The notes beneath the pieces were generated by a model that searched no databases, was not told the DNA's origin, and worked only from the letters and a program-made list of their open reading frames with translations. DNA of 64,000 bases from Bauldia sp965232525 (lineage in GTDB: Bacteria > Pseudomonadota > Alphaproteobacteria > Rhizobiales > Kaistiaceae), in the NCBI RefSeq assembly GCF_965232525.1, contig NZ_OZ246980.1:4292680-4356679 (forward strand), given 5' to 3'. Below are positions 8,552 through 17,307 of this stretch, one piece after another. Each line of letters begins with the position of its first letter. The first letter of the stretch is position 1. The position numbers and the translations under genes were made by a program.

Positions 8552-11131
8552 ATGAACAATATCGTCATCGTCGAATCGCCCGCTAAGGCGAAAACCATCA
8601 ACAAGTATCTCGGTTCCGACTACACGGTTCTGGCGTCCTACGGGCACGTGCGCGACCTGCCGTCGAAGAACGGGTCCGTCGATCCCGACGAAGATTTCGC
8701 CATGCAATGGGCGGTGGACTCCAAGTCCAACAAGCGCCTCGCCGACATCGCCAAGGCGGTCAAGGGCGCCGACCGTCTGATCCTCGCCACCGACCCCGAT
8801 CGCGAGGGCGAGGCAATTTCCTGGCATGTGCTGGAAGTCCTTAAGGCGAAACGGGCGCTGAAGGACAAGCCGGTCGAACGGGTCGTGTTCAATGCGATCA
8901 CCCGCGACGCGATCCTTGACGCCATGCGCCATCCGCGCGGCATCGACGCCGACCTTGTCGACGCCTATCTCGCCCGCCGGGCACTGGACTATCTGGTTGG
9001 CTTCACCCTGTCGCCGGTGCTGTGGCGCAAGCTGCCGGGCGCGCGCTCGGCAGGACGGGTCCAGTCGGTGGCGCTCCGCCTTGTCTGCGACCGCGAGACC
9101 GAGATCGAGGTCTTCGTCCCGCGCGAGTACTGGTCCGTGGTCGTCACCCTTGCGACCGGCGAACAGGCGCAATTCAACGCCCGGGTGGTGTCGTTCGACG
9201 GCGACAAGATCGGCCGCCTCGACATCCCCGACGAGGCCACCGCGCGTCGGATCGAGGCCGCGCTGATAGCCGGGGACTACCAGGTCGTCTCGGTTGAGGC
9301 GAAGCCGGTCAAGCGCAATCCGCCCCCGCCGTTCACCACCTCGACGCTGCAGCAGGAGGCCTCGCGCAAGCTCGGTTTCGCCGCGGCGCGCACCATGCAG
9401 GTCGCCCAGCGCCTCTACGAGGGCGCCGAGATCAATGGCGAGACGGTCGGCCTGATCACCTATATGCGGACCGACGGCGTTCAGGTCGCGCCGGAGGCGA
9501 TCCAGGCCGCCCGCGGCAAGATCGGCCGCGATTTCGGCGACCGCTATGTGCCGCCGAAGCCACGCAACTACCAGACCAAGGCCAAGAACGCCCAGGAAGC
9601 GCACGAAGCGATCCGGCCGACCAATCTCGATCATGATCCGGGCTCGGTGGCGCACGCCCTCGAACCCGACCAGGCGCGGCTCTACGAGCTGATCTGGAAG
9701 CGGATGGTGGCGAGCCAGATGGCCTCGGCCGAACTGGAGCGGACCACCGTCGAGATCGCCGCCGGGAGTCCGGAGAAGGTCGGCTTGCGCGCGACTGGTC
9801 AAGTGGTGCGCTTTGACGGCTTCCTGACCCTCTACCAGGAAGGCCGCGACGACGATAAGGACGACGACGAGGCCAAGCGCTTGCCGCCGCTGGCTGAAGG
9901 CGACCCGCTCAGCGCAACAGGAATCGCCGTCGATCAGCACTTCACCGAACCGCCGCCGCGCTACACCGAGGCGACGCTGATCAAGAAGATGGAAGAGCTC
10001 GGCATCGGCCGGCCGTCGACCTACACGGCGACGCTGTCGGTGCTGCGCGACCGCGGCTATGTCCGCCTCGACAAGCGGCAGCTCGTTCCGGAGGACAAGG
10101 GCCGTTTGGTCACCGCGTTCCTCTCCTCGTTTTTCGAGCGCTATGTGGAGTACGACTTCACCGCCGATCTCGAGGAGAAGCTCGACAAGATCTCCAACGG
10201 CGATATCTCGTGGAAGGACGTGCTGCGCGAGTTCTGGCGCCAGTTCTCGGCCGATGTCGACAACACCAAGGACCTGCGGGTCGCTCAGGTCCTCGACGCG
10301 CTGAACGAACTGCTCGGGCCGCACGTCTTCCCGGCCCCCGCCGATGGCGGCGATCCGCGCCAGTGCCCCTCCTGCGAGACCGGACGGCTATCATTGAAGC
10401 TCGGCAAGTTCGGCGCCTTCATCGGCTGCTCGAACTATCCCGAATGCCGCTACACCCGCCAGATCGCCGACAACGGCGAGAACGGCAACGGGACGGAACT
10501 CGGCACCGATGGGGTGCGCGAACTCGGCAACGATCCCGAAACCGGTCTGGCGGTCACCGTGCGCACCGGCCGGTTCGGCCCATATCTGCAGCTCGGCGAG
10601 GCCGACGAGGACAACAAGAAACCCAAGCGAGCGAGCCTGCCCAAGGGCTGGGACCCGGCGACCATCGACCTGGAACGGGCGCTGGCGCTGCTGGCGCTGC
10701 CGCGCGAGGTCGGGATGCATCCGGAAAGCGACACGCCGATCACCGCGGGAATCGGCCGCTACGGTCCGTTCGTGCTTCATGACGGCACCTATGCCAATCT
10801 CGACTCTGTCGAGGAGGTGTTCACCGTCGGCCTCAACCGCGCGGTTTCGCTGATCGCCGAGAAGAAGGCCGGTGGTGGGCGACGCGGGCGCGCGGCGCCC
10901 AAGGCGCTGAAGACACTCGGGGAGCATCCGACCGAGGGTGGCGCCATCACCGTCCGCGACGGCCGCTATGGCCCCTACGTCAACCATGGCAAGGTAAACG
11001 CTACACTGCCCAAGGACGTCGATCCCGCCAGCGTCGAGATGGACCAGGCGCTTGAGCTGCTGGCCGCCAAGGCGAAGAAGGGATCGGGCCGCGGACGGGC
11101 CAAGGGCGGCAGGGCCGCGAAATCGAGCTAG
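8552..11131 (+). CDS. topA: DNA topoisomerase I (type IA)
   Basis: Relaxes negatively supercoiled DNA through a 5'-phosphotyrosine intermediate. The TOPRIM domain has the acidic residues of IVESPAKAKTI (5-15) and ATDPDREGE (79-87). The catalytic tyrosine is Tyr304 in LITYMRTDG. A zinc ribbon follows with Cys605, Cys608, Cys626 and Cys632. Three C-terminal topoisomerase repeats (FGPYLQLGE, YGPFVLHDG, YGPYVNHGK) come next, then a Lys/Gly/Arg-rich basic tail. At 859 residues it is the usual alphaproteobacterial length. It directly precedes rnr with a two-base gap, a conserved pairing. Confidence 0.97.
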   Translation: MNNIVIVESPAKAKTINKYLGSDYTVLASYGHVRDLPSKNGSVDPDEDFAMQWAVDSKSNKRLADIAKAVKGADRLILATDPDREGEAISWHVLEVLKAKRALKDKPVERVVFNAITRDAILDAMRHPRGIDADLVDAYLARRALDYLVGFTLSPVLWRKLPGARSAGRVQSVALRLVCDRETEIEVFVPREYWSVVVTLATGEQAQFNARVVSFDGDKIGRLDIPDEATARRIEAALIAGDYQVVSVEAKPVKRNPPPPFTTSTLQQEASRKLGFAAARTMQVAQRLYEGAEINGETVGLITYMRTDGVQVAPEAIQAARGKIGRDFGDRYVPPKPRNYQTKAKNAQEAHEAIRPTNLDHDPGSVAHALEPDQARLYELIWKRMVASQMASAELERTTVEIAAGSPEKVGLRATGQVVRFDGFLTLYQEGRDDDKDDDEAKRLPPLAEGDPLSATGIAVDQHFTEPPPRYTEATLIKKMEELGIGRPSTYTATLSVLRDRGYVRLDKRQLVPEDKGRLVTAFLSSFFERYVEYDFTADLEEKLDKISNGDISWKDVLREFWRQFSADVDNTKDLRVAQVLDALNELLGPHVFPAPADGGDPRQCPSCETGRLSLKLGKFGAFIGCSNYPECRYTRQIADNGENGNGTELGTDGVRELGNDPETGLAVTVRTGRFGPYLQLGEADEDNKKPKRASLPKGWDPATIDLERALALLALPREVGMHPESDTPITAGIGRYGPFVLHDGTYANLDSVEEVFTVGLNRAVSLIAEKKAGGGRRGRAAPKALKTLGEHPTEGGAITVRDGRYGPYVNHGKVNATLPKDVDPASVEMDQALELLAAKAKKGSGRGRAKGGRAAKSS

Positions 11132-11133
11132 GT

Positions 11134-13386
11134 GTGGCGAAGACAACGCGACCGAAATCCGCCGACCGGCCGCTGCCGACCCGCGAAGAGATTCTCGCCT
11201 ACATCGCCGATCATCCCGCGAACGCCAGCCGGCGCGACATCGCCCGCGCCTTCGGCATCAAGGGCGCCGACCGAGTCGCGCTGAAGGCGACGCTGAAGAC
11301 GCTCGCCGACGAAGGCATCGTCGCCAGGCGGCAAGGCCGGCTGCAGCGCGCCGACGACCTGCCACCGGTCACCGTCATCAGCGTCACCGGTCGCGACGGC
11401 GACGGCGAGTTGATCGGCGAGCCGATGGAATGGTTCGACGAACAGGGGCCGACCCCGCGCATTCTGATTGCGCCAGGAAAGGGCAAGGGGCCAGCCCCCG
11501 GCATCGGCGATCGGGTGCTCGCCCGGCTCACCAAGGGTGGCGACGATGTCGACTACACCGCCCGGATCATCAAGCTTCTGGCGCGCAAGCCGGCGACCCA
11601 GCTTGGCGTCGTGAGGATTGCCCCGAGCGGCGCGCGGATCGAGCCGGTCGACCGCAAGCAAAAGGAACTGATAGCCGATACCGACGCGCTCAAGGGCGCC
11701 AAGGAAGGCGATCTCGTCTCCGTGACCGTATCGCGCGGCGGCCGCTACGGGCTTGACCGCGCCCGGATCGATGAGGTGATCGGCTCGATGAAAAACGAGA
11801 AGGCGGTGAGCCTGATCGCCCTTCTCTCGCATGGCATTCCCCACCAGTTCCCGGACGCGGTGCTGAAGGCCGCCGAAGCCGCCAAGCCGGCGACGATGCG
11901 CGGCCGTGAGGACTGGCGGAAGGTGCCGCTGGTGACCATCGACCCGGCCGACGCCAAGGACCACGACGACGCGGTCTTTGCCGAGCCGGACACCGATCCC
12001 GACAACGAAGGCGGCTTCATCGTCACGGTGGCGATCGCCGATGTGTCAGCGTATGTGCGGCCCAACTCGCCCCTCGACAAGGAGGCGCTGAAGCGCGGCA
12101 ACTCGGTCTACTTTCCCGATCGGGTGGTACCGATGCTGCCCGAGCGAATTTCGAACGATCTCTGCTCCTTGCGCGAGCGTGAAGACCGCCCGGCCCTCGG
12201 CGTGCGGATGGTCTTCAGCGCCAAGGGCCGCAAGCGCCGGCACGCGTTCCATCGGGTGATGATGCGCTCGGCCGCCAAGCTGTCCTACGAGGAAGCGCAG
12301 AAGGCTTTCGACGGCGGCAAGGCCAAGGGCGGCAAGACAGTCGCCAAGGCGCTCCGCGATCTATGGAACGCCTACACCGTAGTGCGGCGCGGACGATCCG
12401 ACCGCAGCCCGTTGGAGCTCGACCTGCCGGAGCGCAAGCTGATCCTCGGCAGGGATGGCGCCATCGAGCGGGTCACCATACCGGCGCGACTGGAATCGCA
12501 CCGGCTGATCGAGGAGTTCATGATCCAGGCGAATGTCGCGGCGGCCGAGACCTTGGAAAGCCACAAGTCGCCGTTGGTCTACCGCATCCACGATACGCCC
12601 TCGCTCGCCAAACTGGAGGCGCTGCGCGAATTCCTCGCCTCGATCGACCTGACCCTGCCGAAAAGCGGCAACCTGCGCCCGTCCCACTTCAACCGGATTC
12701 TCGAACGGGCGAAGCAGACCGAACATGGTGCGCTGCTGTCCGAGGTGGTTCTCAGGACCCAGTCCCAAGCCGAGTACCACCCTGAGAACATCGGCCATTT
12801 CGGGCTGAATCTGCGCCGTTATGCTCACTTCACGTCGCCGATCCGCCGCTATGCCGACCTGATCGTTCATCGGGCCCTGATCGCGGCACTGAAGCTCGGC
12901 GCCGGCGGCCTGCCCAAGGGCTTTGGTGACGCTCTACCCGAGATCGCTGCGCAAATCTCCGCATCGGAGCGGCGGGCGATGGCGGCCGAGCGTGACACCA
13001 TCGACCGGCTGGTCGCCCATTGGCTTGCGGACAGGGTCGGCGGCACGTTCGCCGGGCGGATCGCCGGGGTCACCCGAGCCGGCCTATTCGTCAAGCTCGA
13101 CGACACCGGCGCCGACGGATTCGTGCCGCTGTCAACCTTGGGTACCGACTACTACGTCTACGACGAAGCCCGACACGCGGTGATCGGCCGCGAGAGCGGC
13201 GAGATGCACCAGCTTGGCGATCCGGTCGAGGTCAAGCTGATCGAAGCCGCGCCACTCGCCGGGGCACTCAGGTTCGAGCTCCTGTCGGAGGGCCGGATCC
13301 TGCCGCGCAAGGAGCGCCCCAAGTCCGGCCCACGGCGGGGCGACAAGGACCGGCGCGGGCGGAAACCCAAGCGTGGCCGTCGCTAA
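11134..13386 (+). CDS. rnr: Ribonuclease R
   Basis: Processive 3'-to-5' exoribonuclease that degrades structured RNA. The order is an N-terminal winged helix (about 12-70), cold-shock/OB domains, the RNB catalytic domain and a C-terminal S1 domain (from about 630) ending in a basic, Lys/Arg-rich tail. The metal-binding aspartates of RNB lie at D270, D276, D278 and D279 in TIDPADAKDHDDA. The GTG at 11134 is chosen because it follows the topA stop by two bases and yields the standard MAKTTRP-type start, implying translational coupling with topA. Confidence 0.95.
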   Translation: MAKTTRPKSADRPLPTREEILAYIADHPANASRRDIARAFGIKGADRVALKATLKTLADEGIVARRQGRLQRADDLPPVTVISVTGRDGDGELIGEPMEWFDEQGPTPRILIAPGKGKGPAPGIGDRVLARLTKGGDDVDYTARIIKLLARKPATQLGVVRIAPSGARIEPVDRKQKELIADTDALKGAKEGDLVSVTVSRGGRYGLDRARIDEVIGSMKNEKAVSLIALLSHGIPHQFPDAVLKAAEAAKPATMRGREDWRKVPLVTIDPADAKDHDDAVFAEPDTDPDNEGGFIVTVAIADVSAYVRPNSPLDKEALKRGNSVYFPDRVVPMLPERISNDLCSLREREDRPALGVRMVFSAKGRKRRHAFHRVMMRSAAKLSYEEAQKAFDGGKAKGGKTVAKALRDLWNAYTVVRRGRSDRSPLELDLPERKLILGRDGAIERVTIPARLESHRLIEEFMIQANVAAAETLESHKSPLVYRIHDTPSLAKLEALREFLASIDLTLPKSGNLRPSHFNRILERAKQTEHGALLSEVVLRTQSQAEYHPENIGHFGLNLRRYAHFTSPIRRYADLIVHRALIAALKLGAGGLPKGFGDALPEIAAQISASERRAMAAERDTIDRLVAHWLADRVGGTFAGRIAGVTRAGLFVKLDDTGADGFVPLSTLGTDYYVYDEARHAVIGRESGEMHQLGDPVEVKLIEAAPLAGALRFELLSEGRILPRKERPKSGPRRGDKDRRGRKPKRGRR

Positions 13387-13464
13387 AACGGCGGGGTCGA
13401 TCACGCAGCGGTGCGACGATCGGAGCCGCACTCACTTGTCGTTAAGCATAAACATTTACTAAAA

Positions 13465-13745
13465 AGCGATGTTTCTTGAGCCGTCGCGCCGGACGCGGTT
13501 CATTTCGCCTGATCCGGGCGATAGAGTTCAACCACAAGCGGCGATCGGGGTTGAGGAGGCTGACGCCGCAAACAGCAGACGCGACACATACAGAAACCCT
13601 ACGGAGTGCTCAGGTCCGCCGCATCTCCTGGGTCCGTGGGGTCGGCCGGCCTCAGAACGGATTGAGTGGCCTCCTCGTACAAACCCGTTCTGGGCCGGCC
13701 ACTTCTCTACAAAAAGAAAAGCACCGCCCGAGCGGTGCCTTTTGT
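13465..13745 (+). ncRNA. Candidate structured small RNA with an anti-Shine-Dalgarno-like loop
   Basis: The 384 bases between rnr and the next gene have no convincing coding frame but strong secondary structure. A long hairpin pairs GGCCGGCC plus AGAACGG (13644-13660) with CCGTTCT plus GGCCGGCC (13685-13700). Its 24-base loop exposes CCTCCT (13670-13675), complementary to a Shine-Dalgarno sequence. Upstream GAGGAGGC (13553-13560) is a perfect complement of loop bases 13669-13676, so an alternative or pseudoknotted fold is possible. An intrinsic terminator hairpin closes the unit at 13721-13738. A possible promoter (TTGTCG at 13436, AT-rich -10 near 13458) fits a start near 13465. The 5' end and the strand are inferred; the structures could also be a 3' UTR of the opposite gene. 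Confidence 0.4.
13716..13743. terminator. Bidirectional intrinsic terminator
   Basis: GCACCGC (13721-13727) and GCGGTGC (13732-13738) form a 7-bp stem with a CCGA loop. It is flanked by AAAAGAAAA on the left and CTTTT on the right, so it can end transcription in both directions. On the minus strand it follows the secreted-protein gene; on the plus strand it follows the candidate small RNA. Confidence 0.75.
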
Positions 13746-13770
13746 CTGCTAACGTGTGTCTCTTACTCGT

Positions 13771-14112
13771 CTACTCGTCGTCGCAGTACCAAACCAATTT
13801 CACCGCCGATACAGGAGTATACGACTTACATCTGAACTTAAAATACTCACTGTGCTCTGAATAATTGCATGTAATTTCCACATGACTACCAACACTATCG
13901 CGAGCAGAGGTGGGCCTCCAATGATCACTGCTGGTTCCACAATAAAGGCGCCAAGTTTTCCAATCATCGTGAAGCTTCAAATTGTCGGAGCACCTTGATT
14001 CACTGCAGTATTTCTTATGATCCGCATAGGCAGCGTTGCTCGAGACCGCTGCGAGCAGGATCGTAGCGACAGCCACTTTTACGGCTAGGTTACTTGCAGT
14101 GCGATGGTGCAC
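13771..14112 (-). CDS. Small secreted cysteine-rich protein of unknown function
   Basis: I do not recognise this protein. With the GTG at 14112 (AAGGGA upstream) it has 113 residues. The N-terminus is basic with a hydrophobic core (VAVATILLAAVSS) and an AYA-type signal peptidase site, so the product is exported. The mature part of about 84 residues is polar, with six cysteines, enough for three disulfides, and several aromatic residues. Base composition is clearly lower in GC than the flanking genes, suggesting recent acquisition or an orphan gene. The frame stays open to a GTG at 14157, which would add 15 basic residues. A strong terminator follows its stop, supporting a real transcription unit. 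Confidence 0.6.
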   Translation of the reverse strand: MHHRTASNLAVKVAVATILLAAVSSNAAYADHKKYCSESRCSDNLKLHDDWKTWRLYCGTSSDHWRPTSARDSVGSHVEITCNYSEHSEYFKFRCKSYTPVSAVKLVWYCDDE

Positions 14113-14262
14113 TTTTCGTTTTCCCTTTTTGCTAAGGGACCTTATGGCCCCGCTCACCCAGAGGTCATCAACGCGTGGCTTGCCACGGGTGTCGGTTGGA
14201 AGGAGAGGCTCAAGAGTGGCAAACTACTCATCGCTTAGCCAGAAAGGGGTAATCGAGCGTGA

Positions 14263-14287
14263 TCAAACTCCTGTTTTGCGAGTTTGA
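14263..14287. repeat. Inverted repeat between the secreted-protein gene and rpmG
   Basis: TCAAACTC (14263-14270) and GAGTTTGA (14280-14287) pair perfectly over 8 bases with a 9-base loop. It could be an operator, a weak terminator or a transcript structure. No T-tract follows on either strand. Confidence 0.3.
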
Positions 14288-14350
14288 ATCACACAGCACC
14301 GAATTTACATACCCATTTTTTGGGTCCGAAACCTAAGCCCGGATCGTCAG

Positions 14351-14518
14351 CTACTTGATCTTGGCCTCGCGGAACTCGACGTGCTTGCGGGCGACGGGAT
14401 CGTACTTCTTCATCGCCAGCTTCTCGGTCTGGGTCCGGGTATTCTTCTTGGTCACGTAGTAGTAGCCTGTGTCGGCCGAACTGACGAGTTTGATCTTGAT
14501 GGTCGTGGCCTTGGCCAT
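14351..14518 (-). CDS. rpmG: 50S ribosomal protein L33
   Basis: Large-subunit ribosomal protein of 55 residues. The sequence TTIKIKLVSSADTGYYYVTK with the C-terminal KKYDPVARKHVEFREAKIK stretch is the L33 family signature. It lacks zinc-binding cysteines, so it is the zinc-independent form. The ATG at 14518 is preceded by GAAGGAAC at good spacing; the frame extends upstream but the MAKATT start is the family standard. In related genomes it lies between rnr and pleD/divK, which agrees with its place here. Confidence 0.95.
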   Translation of the reverse strand: MAKATTIKIKLVSSADTGYYYVTKKNTRTQTEKLAMKKYDPVARKHVEFREAKIK

Positions 14519-14599
14519 TGCGCATGTTCCTTCGACGGATTTGACCGCCAACCTAAGAACGGCGACCCGAATGTCAAGCCGAAGGGAGCGAGAACAGCC

Positions 14600-15532
14600 T
14601 TGATTTGCCAGCTTGCGCGTGTCGGCATCGGCGCGTTGTTCGCAACCGCCATAGCCGGCGGCGCGGCCGCGATCGCCAACACGTTAACCGTCCTCAACCC
14701 GGACTCCGCCTATCCGGAAGGCCCGCTCGCTCATGACGGCGATCTCTATTACGCCGAGATGGGGAACGACCGAGTCATGCGCTTCGATGGCGAGGCTAAC
14801 GCGGTGTTCTGGTCGCAACCGGGCTGCGGGCCTACTGCGGTGGCGCCGACAGGCGACGACGGGTTCGTCGTGCTCTGCCACGCCGAGAACGCAGTGGTGC
14901 GGGTCGACGCGCGTGGAGACACGGTCTCGGTGATCGTCGCCGATCAAAGCGAGCGCGGTTTCCCAACCCCCAACGCGGCGACCGGCGACCGGCAAGGCGG
15001 CATCTACTTCTCCTCGTCGGGACGGTTCGCGCCGGGCGCGGAGGCGACTGGCGCGGTCATCCACCTCGATGCGAACGGTCGCCTGAGGCGGGTAGCTGAG
15101 GGTATCCGTTACGCCAATGGGGTGGCGGTCAGCCTCGAACGCGACCGGCTCTATGTGTCGGAGCACCTCGCCCGCAATGTGCTGGTATTCGACATCGCAG
15201 CCGACGGCAGCCTGCGCCATCGACGAGTCTTCGTCCGGCTCGACGATCTGGTCAACGCGCCGGCAGACCGTCGCTGGGAAGTCGGCCCGGACGGATTGGC
15301 GGTCGATGCCGCCGGGAACCTCTACATAGCCGAATACGGTGCCGGGCGGCTGCTGATCGTCGGATCGGACGGCGCACTGATCGCCACCGTCGACGTACCC
15401 GAAGCCTATATCACCAGTCCGGCACTTTCGATCGACGAGGAGACCCTGTTCATCACTGCGCCGGCGACGATGTCGGCAACTGATGGAACCGTCTACCGCC
15501 TCGCCAATCCGGTCGCGGCTCAGGCGGACTGA
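14600..15532 (+). CDS. SMP-30/gluconolactonase-family beta-propeller, exported
   Basis: Six-bladed propeller protein related to SMP-30 lactonases, which open sugar lactones using a metal held by Glu, Asn and Asp. Likely ligands are Glu40 (AYPEGPL), the Asn in NAATGD, and the Asn/Asp of YANGVAVS and PDGLAVD. I choose the TTG at 14600 because it gives a clean signal peptide (VGIGALFATAIAGGAAAIA) and starts after rpmG, from which it diverges; GGGAG lies 11 bases upstream. The protein would be periplasmic, with 310 residues. Its last 13 bases overlap the convergent aminotransferase gene. The substrate is unknown. Confidence 0.8.
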   Translation: MICQLARVGIGALFATAIAGGAAAIANTLTVLNPDSAYPEGPLAHDGDLYYAEMGNDRVMRFDGEANAVFWSQPGCGPTAVAPTGDDGFVVLCHAENAVVRVDARGDTVSVIVADQSERGFPTPNAATGDRQGGIYFSSSGRFAPGAEATGAVIHLDANGRLRRVAEGIRYANGVAVSLERDRLYVSEHLARNVLVFDIAADGSLRHRRVFVRLDDLVNAPADRRWEVGPDGLAVDAAGNLYIAEYGAGRLLIVGSDGALIATVDVPEAYITSPALSIDEETLFITAPATMSATDGTVYRLANPVAAQAD

Positions 15533-16695
15533 GCGATCTCGCGGAAGACCGGCAATGCGCGCGCGACCATGTCATCCGTCGCAGTAAGGCAGATACGGAA
15601 ATAGTCGGGCACGTTCATCGTCGCGCCAGCCAAGACATAGACTCCCCGGTCGGCCAGCGCGCGCCACGGATCCTTTGCACCGCGCGGCCAGCGGCCGAAC
15701 AGATAGAACGTCCCCTCCGGCATCAGCATCTCGTAGCCGGCCTCGGTCAACGCGGCAAACATGACATCACGGCGCCGGGTGAGGGCGGCGATATCCACCG
15801 AGACATCCTCGAGATCCGGTACCGTGTACTGCATGAGCGCGCTGGCGAAGACCCAGCCGAGCGCCATCGCGGTGGAGAAATAGGCGTCACGCAGCGGTTC
15901 GCGCTCGGACCGAGGCATCAACGGCGAGACCGCGAGATAGCCAAGGCGCTGCCCAGGTGCCAAGAGGACCTTGCCGTAGCTATAGCTGATCAGCGTCCAT
16001 GGATAGATCGACGCCGGGCTGACGAAATCACGGCCGTCGAAACGCAGGCGCCGATAGGGTTCGTCGGAGAGCAGAAAGATGCGCCGGCCGATCCGCTCAG
16101 ACGCGCGGTCGAGGAGATCGGCAAGTGCGCGGAGTGTATCCGCATCGTAGATCCGGCCGGTGGGGTTGTGCGGGCTATTGACGATCACTAGCCGCGTCTT
16201 CGGGGTGATTGCCGCGTCAATGGCGCCGAAATCCAGATCGAAGGTACCCGGTTTCAGCGCTACCTTTTTGGGAACCGCATCGGCGGCAAGCAGCATCGGC
16301 TCGTAGCAGAACCACGCCGGCTCCGAGAACAACGCCTCGTCACCCGCATCGAGAACAAGCCGCATGGCGATCGAAATCGCCACGAACGCCCCAGCGGTGA
16401 AGACAATATCCTCCGGCTCGAAGCTCAGGCTGAGCTCGCGACTGAGCCGCTCGGCCACAAACGCCCGGGACTCTTCATCGCTGGATTTGTAGGCGTACCA
16501 ACGCTCGTCCTGCGGTATGGCCCGCTGCCGGATCGCATCGACCAGTGGCGGCAACGGCATTTCGTTCGGATTGCCAAAGGTGAAATCGCACACGTCGTCG
16601 CCGTCGCGGCGCTTTTCCGCTAGCGCATCATAGAAATCGGCGATGGCCCGGAAGGCGTCGTCAGCCGCCTGCACCCGTTTCGAGACTGGCGTCAT
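15520..16695 (-). CDS. Pyridoxal-phosphate-dependent aminotransferase, class I/II
   Basis: Fold-type I aminotransferase of 391 residues. Recognisable sites are the NPTG motif (VNSPHNPTGR, Asn178), SDEPY (Asp212, Tyr215), and the Schiff-base lysine Lys243 in SYSYGKVLLAPGQR, with a following Arg251. The C-terminal substrate-binding Arg is probably in PDYFRICL. ATG 16695 has GGGGAGGGG just upstream and is preferred to the GTG one codon earlier. Amino-donor and acceptor specificity cannot be told. The gene interrupts the usual rpmG-to-divK order of related genomes, so it may be an insertion into the block. Confidence 0.9.
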   Translation of the reverse strand: MTPVSKRVQAADDAFRAIADFYDALAEKRRDGDDVCDFTFGNPNEMPLPPLVDAIRQRAIPQDERWYAYKSSDEESRAFVAERLSRELSLSFEPEDIVFTAGAFVAISIAMRLVLDAGDEALFSEPAWFCYEPMLLAADAVPKKVALKPGTFDLDFGAIDAAITPKTRLVIVNSPHNPTGRIYDADTLRALADLLDRASERIGRRIFLLSDEPYRRLRFDGRDFVSPASIYPWTLISYSYGKVLLAPGQRLGYLAVSPLMPRSEREPLRDAYFSTAMALGWVFASALMQYTVPDLEDVSVDIAALTRRRDVMFAALTEAGYEMLMPEGTFYLFGRWPRGAKDPWRALADRGVYVLAGATMNVPDYFRICLTATDDMVARALPVFREIAQSA

Positions 16696-16728
16696 CACCC
16701 CCCTCCCCTGCGCGGAAGCTACGCGGTG

Positions 16729-17202
16729 TTAGGCGCTGTCGCTTCGCAGGAAGCCCTGCGGCATGGCGTCGGGATCGCCCCGTCCCTCGAAACCATGCAT
16801 GTAGAGCGCCCATTGAAGGGCGATGATCGTGCCCTTAATCGGCCTGAGCAGCGCCAGGCACATGGCCAGCGTCAACGGCAACCAGATCGCCATATGGGTG
16901 GCGACCGACAGCTCGGTCGCCAGTGCCACGGTGACCATGACCGGCACCACGATGTGGCCGACGATCAGGATGGTGAAGTACGGTGGCGCGTCATCGGCAC
17001 GCTGATGGCTCATGTCCTCGCCGCAGACCGCGCATTCCGATACCGGTTTCAGATAACCACGGAACAACGCCCCTTTGCCGCAATGGGGGCAGCGACCAAG
17101 GAAGCCACGCACCATCGATCGCCAGACCGGACGTTTCGGCAATCCGAGTTCGTTCTGAGACGAATCCGCCTGCCAAGTCTTGTTTTCTTCGGGAGCGCTC
17201 AT
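16729..17202 (-). CDS. DUF983 family membrane protein
   Basis: Small inner-membrane protein of unknown role found near rnr and rpmG in many alphaproteobacteria. A zinc-ribbon-like motif (CPHCGKGALF with CAVCGED) precedes two membrane segments (about 75-95 and 100-120 in the 157-residue form). The ATG at 17202 is chosen over an upstream TTG at 17250 because it gives the typical short polar N-terminus; neither has a strong ribosome binding site. It lies 33 bases upstream of the aminotransferase on the same strand and could be co-transcribed with it. Confidence 0.85.
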   Translation of the reverse strand: MSAPEENKTWQADSSQNELGLPKRPVWRSMVRGFLGRCPHCGKGALFRGYLKPVSECAVCGEDMSHQRADDAPPYFTILIVGHIVVPVMVTVALATELSVATHMAIWLPLTLAMCLALLRPIKGTIIALQWALYMHGFEGRGDPDAMPQGFLRSDSA

Positions 17203-17307
17203 GAGTTCGGACTTAGGCCGAATGGACGAACCGATCAACCCGTCCGCCAAGATGTCGCGGCACGGCTGTCCCCGACGGTGCGCACCAAAACTGGCATGAC
17301 GACCGGG

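Noticed and set aside
8513..10324. 603-codon minus-strand open frame across topA
   Set aside because: Antisense to topA, whose motifs are complete. The His/Arg/Gly-rich translation is a GC-driven shadow.
13469..13864. Plus-strand open frame across the candidate small RNA
   Set aside because: No ribosome binding site or family match, and it runs through the hairpins and terminator into the antisense strand of the secreted-protein gene.
14311..14325. ACCCA/TGGGT hairpin after rpmG as a terminator
   Set aside because: Only five base pairs, and the T-run lies in the loop and not after the stem on either strand.
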